64,000 bases of DNA from Leptothoe sp034932105 (GTDB taxonomy: Bacteria > Cyanobacteriota > Cyanobacteriia > Phormidesmidales > Phormidesmidaceae). Below, piece by piece: positions 49,662-57,561 of the stretch. Positions within the stretch are counted from its first letter, which is position 1. Every line of letters starts with the position of its first letter. The position numbers were made by a program, and so were the translations under genes. A model generated the notes under the pieces. It worked only from the letters and a program-made list of their open reading frames with translations. It was not told the DNA's origin and searched no databases. Location of the stretch: contig NZ_JAYGIG010000002.1 in assembly GCF_034932105.1 (NCBI RefSeq), positions 87,535 through 151,534 of the forward strand. Direction: 5' to 3'.

Positions 49662-49674
49662 AATGATTATCATT
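49662..49674. promoter_or_regulatory. Zur/Fur-type box upstream of the alpha/beta hydrolase operon
   Basis: AATGATTATCATT is a perfect 6-1-6 palindrome sharing the TGATTATCA core type of the other two boxes. It lies 70 bases before the hydrolase start, so the COG0523-WD40 genes behind it are likely under the same control. Confidence 0.72.
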
Positions 49675-49743
49675 TTTATGCGATCATAACCAGGTAACCA
49701 TCCAATTACCCCGGTAACGGCCCCCCATAAAAGGCGAAGTGCA

Positions 49744-50658
49744 ATGACGATCAGTCCCCCTAAGGAATTAACACGTCCCAGCCGCATGGGTGGACAGGTG
49801 CAGCATTATCACTGGACCTATCAGGGGCAAACAGTCACTATCGCCTACGAAACGTTGGGCGCAGGGCCGACAGTGTTGCTGCTGCCCGCGTTTAGCACCG
49901 TTTCAACCCGGGCAGAACTGGCTCAAATTGCTCAGGTGCTGGCATCTCAATTTCAGGTGATAGCCCTGGACTGGCTAGGGTTTGGTGATTCTGAGCGGCC
50001 TGCTTGCACCTATGAGCGATCGCTGTATCAGGCATTGCTCAAGGACTTTGTGCAAAACTGCTGTCCGCAGCCAGCGGGGATTTTGGCGGCAGGTCATGGG
50101 GCGGGGTATGCCCTCCACTTAGCTCAGACACAGGTAAGCACTCGGCTACTGCTGGTGGCTCCCACCTGGAAAGGCCCTCTGCGGGCCATGGGGGCACCCA
50201 GCTGGTTAGGGACTAATCTGAGAAACCTGGTGGGGTTGCCGATAGTTGGCTCTGCCCTCTATGGCGCAAACACCCACCCAGCTTTTCTCAAATGGATGTA
50301 TCAGCGCCATGTGTTTGTGGATGAGGCGCGGCTGACGCCTACCTTTATTCAGCAGCGCCGCCGTATTACCCAGCAGCCGGGCGCTCGATTTGCCCCTGCC
50401 GCCTTTGTCACAGCGGCTCTGGATCCGATGTGCGATCGCACCGAATGGCTCCAGATAGCGACGGCCGTTACGGCCAACCCAAACACTGCTGTGCGGGTGA
50501 TCTTGGCGGACCAGGCACCGCCCCAGTCTAAGGCTGAAATGCAGGCACTGTCAGAGCTGCCCGGTATCCATACCGATCATCTACCTGGCTCGCTGGGGCT
50601 ATACGAAGAGTACGGTGCTGAGGTGGGTGCGATCGCACTTGCCCACTTTCAAGCATAG
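49744..50658 (+). CDS. Alpha/beta hydrolase fold protein lacking the nucleophilic serine
   Basis: 304 residues, cytosolic. The fold is clear (VLLLPAFSTVSTRAELA, VIALDWLGFGDSERP, oxyanion region, cap domain). The nucleophile elbow, normally G-x-S-x-G, reads G-H-G-A-G (117-121): the serine position is Gly119. It may therefore be non-hydrolytic, for example a binding protein. It is the first gene after the second Zur/Fur-like box, with the COG0523 gene 26 bases downstream. Confidence 0.85.
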   Translation: MTISPPKELTRPSRMGGQVQHYHWTYQGQTVTIAYETLGAGPTVLLLPAFSTVSTRAELAQIAQVLASQFQVIALDWLGFGDSERPACTYERSLYQALLKDFVQNCCPQPAGILAAGHGAGYALHLAQTQVSTRLLLVAPTWKGPLRAMGAPSWLGTNLRNLVGLPIVGSALYGANTHPAFLKWMYQRHVFVDEARLTPTFIQQRRRITQQPGARFAPAAFVTAALDPMCDRTEWLQIATAVTANPNTAVRVILADQAPPQSKAEMQALSELPGIHTDHLPGSLGLYEEYGAEVGAIALAHFQA

Positions 50659-50684
50659 ATAAACACCATTCAAGGAGACAATTC

Positions 50685-51662
50685 ATGGTAACCGACAACA
50701 CTTACAACACCGTGCCCGTAACCGTTTTGACCGGCTATTTAGGCGCGGGTAAAACCACCCTGCTAAATCGCATTCTCACCTATGAGCACGGCAAAAAAGT
50801 GGCGGTGATCGTCAACGAATTTGGTGAAGTGGGCATCGACAATCAACTAGTGGTGGATGCCGATGAAGAAGTGTTTGAAATGAATAACGGCTGTATCTGT
50901 TGCACCGTGCGGGGGGACCTGATTCGCATCATTGGTAACCTGATGAAGCGCCGCGACAAGTTTGACCATCTGGTGATTGAAACCACCGGTTTGGCGGATC
51001 CGGCTCCGGTGATCCAAACCTTCTTTGTGGATGATGAAGTGCAGTTGCAAACCCATCTGGATGCAGTAGTGACCGTGGTGGATGCTCGCCATATCTGGCA
51101 GCATTGGGATGCAGAAGAAGCCGTGGAGCAAATTGCCTTCGCTGACGTAATCTTGCTCAATAAGACTGACCTGGTCACCGAAGAGGAACTAACACAACTC
51201 GAACAGCGGATTCGAGGGATGAATGTGCTGGCCAAAGTCCATCGTACCCGTGATGCCCAGGTTGAAATGGATGCCATCCTTGGCGTCAGTGCCTTTGACC
51301 TGAATAAGGCGCTGCAAATTGATCCGGATTTTCTGAGTGAAACCGCCCATGAGCACGATGAAACCGTAGGCTCAGTTGCCCTGGTGGAATCAGGAGAAAT
51401 GGATGGCGACAAACTGGAAGCCTGGATAGGGGAACTATTGCGCGACCACGGACCCAATATTTTTCGCATGAAGGGCATTCTCAATATGGCCGAGGAAGAC
51501 AATCGATTTGTCTTTCAGGCGGTGCACATGTTGTTCGACAGTCGCCAAGATCGCCCCTGGAAACCAGATGAAACTCGTAAAAACGAACTGGTGTTTATTG
51601 GTCGTGATCTAGAGCAGCTAAATCTGGCAGAGCGTTTTCGAGATTGTTTGGTCAGCCAGTAA
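50685..51662 (+). CDS. COG0523 G3E GTPase, zinc-chaperone type
   Basis: 325 residues. Walker A GYLGAGKTT (17-25), the metal-binding CICC motif in NNGCICCTVRGD (Cys70, Cys72, Cys73), Walker B-like IETTGLADP, guanine motif NKTD, and the C-terminal CobW domain with a His/Glu-rich linker (AHEHDE). COG0523 proteins deliver metal to client enzymes; those beside Zur boxes act in zinc starvation. GGAGA precedes the ATG at 50685. Its stop shares one base with the WD40 start. Confidence 0.95.
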   Translation: MVTDNTYNTVPVTVLTGYLGAGKTTLLNRILTYEHGKKVAVIVNEFGEVGIDNQLVVDADEEVFEMNNGCICCTVRGDLIRIIGNLMKRRDKFDHLVIETTGLADPAPVIQTFFVDDEVQLQTHLDAVVTVVDARHIWQHWDAEEAVEQIAFADVILLNKTDLVTEEELTQLEQRIRGMNVLAKVHRTRDAQVEMDAILGVSAFDLNKALQIDPDFLSETAHEHDETVGSVALVESGEMDGDKLEAWIGELLRDHGPNIFRMKGILNMAEEDNRFVFQAVHMLFDSRQDRPWKPDETRKNELVFIGRDLEQLNLAERFRDCLVSQ

Positions 51663-52741
51663 TGCGTAGAAACATGCTCAAAACAAAGCAACAAACTGTG
51701 CTCAAACGGCTGTGGGACACTCGTCTTTCGGACTATGTCACAGCCGTTGCCTGGTCGCCCAATGGCACTCAACTTGCGGCCAGTTCTGGCGCGGGTGAGG
51801 TAGTACTCTACACGCCTGCAACGGGCGAATCCACCTGCCTACAAAGCTCCCAGGGAGAGTCTGTGGACGCCCTAGCCATCTCCGCCGATGGTAATTTCTT
51901 AGCAGCTGGGGGACAGGCAGGAACGGTTTGGGTCTGGCAGATTGACGGCGATTCGCCCACATTACTGACCACGTTGGAGCACGCCCGTACCTGGATTGAT
52001 CGGCTGCAATGGCATCCCCATTCTCCGGAACTAGCCTTTAGTTTTGGGCGCTATGTGCAGGTGTGGCATGCGGTGGAGCAAACCGTTGTCACCACCTTAG
52101 ATTTTGAAGATTCTTCCGTGTTAGATCTCGCCTGGAATCCTCAGGGGACAGAGCTATCGCTGGGGGGTAATCAGAGTATTAAAACCTGGCAGTCCCAGGA
52201 CTGGGATGAGGACCCAGTGGTGAAGGAAGTGGGTGGGGCTAGTGTGGCGGTTGCCTGGTCACCGGATGGTAATTACCTGGCTTCGGGGAATAATGATCGG
52301 TCGGTTTTGGTGTGGGCGAAGGATCAGCCTGCTCCCTGGCGGATGCACGGGTTTTCTGGCAAGGTGCGGCAGTTGGCCTGGTCGAAATCGACGGTACGGG
52401 ATGCGCCGTTGCTAGCGTCGATGAGTGGTGAAGGGGTGGTTGTGTGGACCAAGGCGGCTGATCCATCGAAGGGCTGGAATCCTCAGGTGTTGGATGCCCA
52501 TGAAGGGATGGTGCAGGCAATTTCGTTTCGGCCCGGTACTTTATTACTAGCCTCTGCGGCTGAGGATGGGTGTTTGTATTTGTGGCAAAAGGCCCGTCGA
52601 CTGGCGCAAATGTTGGAGGGGTCCTCTGGTGGATTTTCGTGTCTGGCCTGGTCTGAGCAGGGCACAATGCTAGCCGCTGGCAGTAGTGGAGGAGAACTTT
52701 GGGTATGGACTGAAACCACTAAAGGAAAAGGATTTAATTAG
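51662..52741 (+). CDS. WD40 repeat protein coupled to the COG0523 gene
   Basis: 359 residues from the ATG at 51662, whose A is the last base of the preceding TAA (TAATG), so translation is coupled. About seven WD blades are seen (for example AVAWSPNGTQLAASS, VAVAWSPDGNYLASGNND, SCLAWSEQGTMLAAGSSGG), forming one propeller. There is no signal peptide or additional domain. It probably serves as a scaffold or client for the GTPase. Confidence 0.9.
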   Translation: MRRNMLKTKQQTVLKRLWDTRLSDYVTAVAWSPNGTQLAASSGAGEVVLYTPATGESTCLQSSQGESVDALAISADGNFLAAGGQAGTVWVWQIDGDSPTLLTTLEHARTWIDRLQWHPHSPELAFSFGRYVQVWHAVEQTVVTTLDFEDSSVLDLAWNPQGTELSLGGNQSIKTWQSQDWDEDPVVKEVGGASVAVAWSPDGNYLASGNNDRSVLVWAKDQPAPWRMHGFSGKVRQLAWSKSTVRDAPLLASMSGEGVVVWTKAADPSKGWNPQVLDAHEGMVQAISFRPGTLLLASAAEDGCLYLWQKARRLAQMLEGSSGGFSCLAWSEQGTMLAAGSSGGELWVWTETTKGKGFN

Positions 52742-52870
52742 AACAGGTCAATCGGTTTTGGGTAGCATGCCACTTCCTCCCCTTTATACAGTTTGAAACT
52801 TGTCTGTGGACAAAAGAGGCGCAATTTTCTGCATGAAGGCGATCGCGCCTCTTCCTTAATTTTCAAAAAA

Positions 52871-55800
52871 CTACAACTTCGAGCTTACTGGTGATTGTAC
52901 AGCCGGATTCACTGGAAAATTTGTATCAACTGCGTCATCATCTTTTTGTCTAGGAACCAACCACTTGCCAAACTTAGCGTAGATCGCAGGAATCACTAGC
53001 AAGGTCAACGCGGTCGAGGTAAATAACCCACCTAACACAACGATCGCCAAGGGTTGCAAAATTTCGTTACCGGCCCCACTTGCGATCGCTAACGGAAGCA
53101 TTCCTAGTGCAGAGGAGAGTGCTGTCATGAGAATGGCATTCACCCGCTCCAGTGAACCTTTCGTAATCACATCTTTCAGGTGCATTCCCTGAGCAAACTT
53201 ATTGTTGTAGTTGTCTACGAGTAACAAGCCATTTCGAGTTGCAACACCAAACAGGGTGATAAAGCCAATCAAGGATGCGATCGATATCACACCGCCCGTC
53301 AAGAGGATCGAAACAATACCACCCACTAGCGCCAACGGTAAGTTGATCATAATGGCGATCGTGGCGGGTAGCGACTTCACGGAGAAGAACATTAGCACCG
53401 AAATCACGATCGCTGCCACAATGCTAAAAACCAGTAGGTTATTCGAGGCATTTTGCTCTGCCTCAAACTGCCCACCATATTGAATGAAGTAGCCATTGGG
53501 CAGTTGGACGTTTTGCCGAATTTGAGCTTGAATATCACCAACAACACTGCCGAGATCGCGTTCTGCCACGTTAGTGGAAACGACAATTAATCGGGAAACA
53601 TCTTCCCGGTTCACCACATTGGCTCCCATGCCATAATCTACAGTTGCTACATCTCCTAACGAAATTGTTGCTCCGGTAGGCGTAGAAATGGGAATCGCGC
53701 TAATGGCATCTAGGCTATTGCGGGCGGCTTCGGTCAGCGAGACGAAGATATCAATCAACTGCTGATTTTCTGCCACCTGCGATACGACTCGACCGTTGAT
53801 CGCGGTTTCTACAATGTCTGACAACTGCGCCATACTCAAGCCGTAGGTTGCCGCTGCCGATCGATTGTATTGAATTTGCACCTGGCGAATGGGCAGTTGC
53901 GGTTCAAGCTGCAAATCAACCACTCCAGCAATCGGTTCAATCACATCCTGCACCTGTTCCCCAATTCGCTGCAGTTCGGCTAAATCGGGTCCAAAGATTT
54001 TTACTGCGATCGCACTTCTCACCCCAGACAACACTTCATCCATTCGGTGTGAGATAAACCCACCGATATTCGGGGCAACACCGGGCAACTTGAGGAACGC
54101 CTCGCGCAATTGCTGCACACTGGCTTCCCGGTCTTTGAGCGCTACGTCACTCAGTTCCACGTCCACATGCGCCATGTTCACCCCGGCTCCATCGGCATCC
54201 CCGGGGGTACGTCCGGCTCTGACCTGCACCCACTCATACAGTGGATCGTCCTTGAGCGAATTTGCCAGGGCGATGCCTGCCCGATTTGTCATATCGAGGG
54301 AAACACCCGGAAATAAGACCATCGAGTTAACCATCGATTTTTCCTGGAATTCTGGCAGGAACACTCGTCCCAGCGAGGGGACGAGTGCGCAAGCAGCTAC
54401 TAAAGCAGCCAGAGCTAATCCCAAAATGATTTGGGGCGATCGCAGTGACAGATTCAACAGCGGACGATACAACCGTTCTGCCCAGCGGGAAATAAAGGTG
54501 CCTTCCTGGGGTAAGGTTTGATTCGCCAACAGAATGGCACACAAGGCAGGTGAAAGAGTCATGGCAACCAGCGTTGAAGCCGCGATCGAGAGCAAATAGG
54601 CAACCCCCATCGGGGCAAAAATTCGCCCTTCCACGCCCGTCAAACTAAAGATCGGGGCAAACACCACGACGATAATCACCGTAGAAAAAATCACCGCCAA
54701 CCGCACTTCTACAGAGGTGTTATACACCACCTGGAAGGGATGCTTGGGGTTGCCCTGCGCCTGATTCGTGCGGAGTCCCCGATAGCAGTTTTCCATATCC
54801 ACGATCGAGTCATCTACGACCGAGCCAATGGCAACCACTAAGCCGCCCAGCGTCATCGTATTGATGCCCAAGCCCAAGGCTTTCATGAACATCAGCCCAA
54901 TTAACAAGGACAACGGAATCGCGCTCAGGGTAATCACTGCTGTCCGCCAATTCATCAAAAACAGCAGCATAATCACCGAAACAATCAGAATGCCTTCAAG
55001 TAAGGACTTGCTGACGTTCCCAACCGCCGAGTCGATAAAGTTTGACTGTCGGAAGGTTTGCGCCACCTGCACATCCGCCGGAAAGTTCGGCTGCAAGGAT
55101 TGCATTACTGCTTCCACTGCTTTGGTGACAGTAGGCGTATCGACATCGGGCTGCTTATTCACCATGATCACCACCGCAGGCTGACCATTGAAGCTGCCAT
55201 CCCCTCGCTTCAAAGCGGCTCCGGTTTTAACTTCTGCCACATCTTTGAGCAAGATGGGTCTGCCATCCTGGACTTTCACCACCGATGATTGCAAATCGGT
55301 GATCGATTTCACCTGTCCAATGCCGCGCACCAAGAGTTCTTGACCACCCCCAATCAAGAAGCCGCCCGGAGCATTTGAGTTTGCGCCTCTGGCTGCATTG
55401 GTAACTTCCGTAAGGGAAACGTTGAGCGATCGCAGTTTTGTCGGGTCAACCAACACCTGTTCCTGTCGCTCATCGCCCCCGTAAATGGTGACATCCGTGA
55501 CTCCTGGAACTGACAAAATCTGGCTGCTCAGGGTGCTATCCACTAAGCGGCGCAGATCCATCAGGTCGGTTTGCCCCTGTCCATTCACCGTGAAGGCATA
55601 CATCAAAATGGTGCCCAACGGGGATGCTAGCGGTGAAATTTCAGGAGGATGCGTCCCTTCCGGCAGTTGATTGGTCACCTGTTGCAGCCGCTCTGTGACC
55701 GCTTGCCGTGCTTTGTAAATATCAGCATCCTGGTCAAATACTACCTGCACCATCGACAGCCCCACCTTCGAGGACGATCGCACCGTCGTCACTCCTGGCA

Positions 55801-56038
55801 AACCATTTACTGCACTTTCGATGGGCACCGTAATTTGCGATTCGACTTCTTCAGGGGCGAGTCCAGTCGCCTCAGTATGAATATCTACTTGAGGAGGGGC
55901 AAATTCGGGAAACACATCCAACGGCATTTGAGTGACGCTAAAAACGCCCCATACCGTAATTAAAATTGCACAAATAACAATGAACCACCGCTGCGCGATC
56001 GAGGTTTTCAGCGTTTGATTCAGAATTGAGTTAAACAT
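52871..56038 (-). CDS. Heavy-metal efflux RND transporter, CusA/CzcA family
   Basis: 1055 residues with twelve membrane helices in the RND layout (one N-terminal, periplasmic loop, six, second loop, five). Heavy-metal-subfamily features are FPEFAPPQVDIHTEATGLAPEEVE near the N-terminus and the acidic helix-4 motif VGSVVDDSIVDMENCYR. It exports divalent or monovalent metal ions by proton antiport; the cation cannot be told from sequence. The adaptor-like gene lies eight bases upstream on the same strand. An NrsA-type role fits the NrsRS-like regulators next door. Confidence 0.94.
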   Translation of the reverse strand: MFNSILNQTLKTSIAQRWFIVICAILITVWGVFSVTQMPLDVFPEFAPPQVDIHTEATGLAPEEVESQITVPIESAVNGLPGVTTVRSSSKVGLSMVQVVFDQDADIYKARQAVTERLQQVTNQLPEGTHPPEISPLASPLGTILMYAFTVNGQGQTDLMDLRRLVDSTLSSQILSVPGVTDVTIYGGDERQEQVLVDPTKLRSLNVSLTEVTNAARGANSNAPGGFLIGGGQELLVRGIGQVKSITDLQSSVVKVQDGRPILLKDVAEVKTGAALKRGDGSFNGQPAVVIMVNKQPDVDTPTVTKAVEAVMQSLQPNFPADVQVAQTFRQSNFIDSAVGNVSKSLLEGILIVSVIMLLFLMNWRTAVITLSAIPLSLLIGLMFMKALGLGINTMTLGGLVVAIGSVVDDSIVDMENCYRGLRTNQAQGNPKHPFQVVYNTSVEVRLAVIFSTVIIVVVFAPIFSLTGVEGRIFAPMGVAYLLSIAASTLVAMTLSPALCAILLANQTLPQEGTFISRWAERLYRPLLNLSLRSPQIILGLALAALVAACALVPSLGRVFLPEFQEKSMVNSMVLFPGVSLDMTNRAGIALANSLKDDPLYEWVQVRAGRTPGDADGAGVNMAHVDVELSDVALKDREASVQQLREAFLKLPGVAPNIGGFISHRMDEVLSGVRSAIAVKIFGPDLAELQRIGEQVQDVIEPIAGVVDLQLEPQLPIRQVQIQYNRSAAATYGLSMAQLSDIVETAINGRVVSQVAENQQLIDIFVSLTEAARNSLDAISAIPISTPTGATISLGDVATVDYGMGANVVNREDVSRLIVVSTNVAERDLGSVVGDIQAQIRQNVQLPNGYFIQYGGQFEAEQNASNNLLVFSIVAAIVISVLMFFSVKSLPATIAIMINLPLALVGGIVSILLTGGVISIASLIGFITLFGVATRNGLLLVDNYNNKFAQGMHLKDVITKGSLERVNAILMTALSSALGMLPLAIASGAGNEILQPLAIVVLGGLFTSTALTLLVIPAIYAKFGKWLVPRQKDDDAVDTNFPVNPAVQSPVSSKL

Positions 56039-56046
56039 AACAATAT

Positions 56047-56718
56047 CTAAATATCCTTATCGGAAAATGTGCTCTTTTTCTGACGGGTACCGACAAATGC
56101 GATCGCACCTGCCATTCCAGCTAAAGCAACACCCACGACTACCAGGTATTTCGTCATGGGAAATCCTGATTCACCTTCATGACTGTGTGTCGTTCCTTGA
56201 GCGTGTGCCTGGGCATGGGCTTCATCACCCTGGGGTGAAACAACAGGACTGGGAGAAGCTTCAACAGGACTAGGAGAAGCCTCAGCAGGACTAGGAGAAA
56301 CCGCCGCAGTCTGAGTTTTGCGTGATTCTGCAAACAACGATAAACTTCCCTGCGTCACAAGTTTTTCGCCGACAGACAACCCTTCAGTGATTTCAATCAA
56401 CTCGCCCTTAGTCGTGCCCGTTTTGACTGAAACTGGCTCATAGAAATTCTCATATTGCACAAACACAAGCTGCTTGCCGTCCGCATCCACCAAGGCAGTC
56501 ACGGGCACCATCACAACCGGACCCCCATCAGCAGCCGTTTCGATCGGCGTGACCACAATCCCCAAAATTTGATCGGTTTCAGGATTCACGTTGACACGCT
56601 GCACACCGCCTTCTGCCTGAAATTCATCCCCATGTCCAACGTGGGCAAAGACAACAGTGGGGGCACTGACCGCTAAACCGCAGGCAAGCATACAACTAAT
56701 GAACAGAGTGGGCTTCAT
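56047..56718 (-). CDS. Short RND-adaptor-like membrane protein with histidine-rich loop
   Basis: 223 residues. A signal peptide (ending VVFAH) is followed by about 100 residues resembling the membrane-proximal part of HlyD/CusB adaptors (VVMVPVTALVDADGKQLVFV, VKTGTTKGELIEITEGLSVGEKLVTQGS), then three EASPSPV repeats, a histidine-rich stretch (DEAHAQAHAQGTTHSHEGES) and a C-terminal membrane helix. The coiled-coil hairpin and lipoyl domain of a full adaptor are absent. It may deliver metal to the pump rather than bridge to an outer-membrane channel. Confidence 0.75.
   Translation of the reverse strand: MKPTLFISCMLACGLAVSAPTVVFAHVGHGDEFQAEGGVQRVNVNPETDQILGIVVTPIETAADGGPVVMVPVTALVDADGKQLVFVQYENFYEPVSVKTGTTKGELIEITEGLSVGEKLVTQGSLSLFAESRKTQTAAVSPSPAEASPSPVEASPSPVVSPQGDEAHAQAHAQGTTHSHEGESGFPMTKYLVVVGVALAGMAGAIAFVGTRQKKSTFSDKDI
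56241..56303. repeat. Three in-frame 21-bp tandem repeats
   Basis: Units start at 56241, 56262 and 56283 (CAACAGGACTGGGAGAAGC type) and code for the Ser-Pro-rich linker of the adaptor-like protein. Being a multiple of three, unit changes alter linker length without frameshift. Confidence 0.9.
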
Positions 56719-56763
56719 ATCTACCTCCTCACAATGACGTGGGCTGAAAAAAATCCTTTACAG

Positions 56764-56795
56764 TCTGCCAAAGGGCAGATGAAAATCAGGTGAAA
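56764..56795. promoter_or_regulatory. Candidate NrsR-type operator in the divergent promoter
   Basis: TCTGCC-AAAG-GGCAGA (56764-56779) is a hairpin-type palindrome, and TGAAA occurs at 56780 and 56791, an 11-base period typical of OmpR/PhoB-class direct-repeat sites. It lies between the adaptor gene and the regulator gene. A TAGAAT (56811-56816) could be the regulator -10. Confidence 0.5.
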
Positions 56796-56844
56796 TAGCA
56801 GCGGGTTAGGTAGAATCAAGCTCGTGGTTGATGTGCTTGCGGCG

Positions 56845-57552
56845 ATGCGAGTTTTACTGGTAGAAGATGAAGCTGATTTGGGGCTGGCGATTAAGCAAGT
56901 TTTAGTCAGCGAAAAGTATGTCGTGGATTGGGTGCTAGATGGCGCTCAGGCATGGCAGTATCTGGAAAGCCAGTGGACAGACTACACGGTGGCAATCGTC
57001 GATTGGCTCCTCCCAGAACTCTCAGGATTGGATCTATGTAAAAAACTGAGACTGCACCAAAATCCCTTACCAGTCCTGATGCTAACGGCCCTGGGTCAAC
57101 CAGAGAACCGAGTGACAGGGTTGGATGCAGGAGCCGATGATTACTTAGTCAAGCCGTTTGTCATGGAAGAGTTATTAGCGCGGTTGCGGGCACTCCAGCG
57201 GCGATCGCCCCAACTCCAGCCCCAAAACTTAACGGTTGGAGCCTTCACCCTCGACTATGCCAATAATGCTCTATTGATCACTGCTCTGTCGATCATGGGC
57301 ACTCAACCGTCCCAAATAATTCCGCTCACCGTGAAGGAATTTCAGATTCTTGCCTACCTGATGCAAAATCCCGATCGCATCATTTCCGGCAGCAAAATTC
57401 GACATCAACTCTGGGATCTGGATGAGGAACCCATCAGTAATGTCGTTGCCGCTCAAATGCGGCTATTGCGACGGAAATTAGCGAGTTACGACTGTACCTG
57501 CCCAATTGAAACGATTCCCGGTCAGGGCTATCGTCTCAACACTGCTCTGTAA
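56845..57552 (+). CDS. nrsR: OmpR-family response regulator, NrsR/RppA-like
   Basis: 235 residues from the ATG at 56845 (an in-frame GTG at 56824 is possible). Receiver domain with LLVEDEADLG, phosphorylated Asp53 in VDWLLPELSG, and lysine in DDYLVKPFVM; C-terminal winged helix (PLTVKEFQILAYLM, RIISGSKIRHQLWD, ETIPGQGYRL). The sequence resembles Synechocystis NrsR/RppA, which controls nickel efflux. It lies 9 bases before the kinase gene and divergent from the pump genes. Confidence 0.88.
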   Translation: MRVLLVEDEADLGLAIKQVLVSEKYVVDWVLDGAQAWQYLESQWTDYTVAIVDWLLPELSGLDLCKKLRLHQNPLPVLMLTALGQPENRVTGLDAGADDYLVKPFVMEELLARLRALQRRSPQLQPQNLTVGAFTLDYANNALLITALSIMGTQPSQIIPLTVKEFQILAYLMQNPDRIISGSKIRHQLWDLDEEPISNVVAAQMRLLRRKLASYDCTCPIETIPGQGYRLNTAL

Positions 57553-57561
57553 ATTACCATC

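Noticed and set aside
50843..51502. 219-codon minus-strand frame opposite the COG0523 gene
   Set aside because: Complement of a strongly conserved GTPase gene; low-complexity serine-rich translation.
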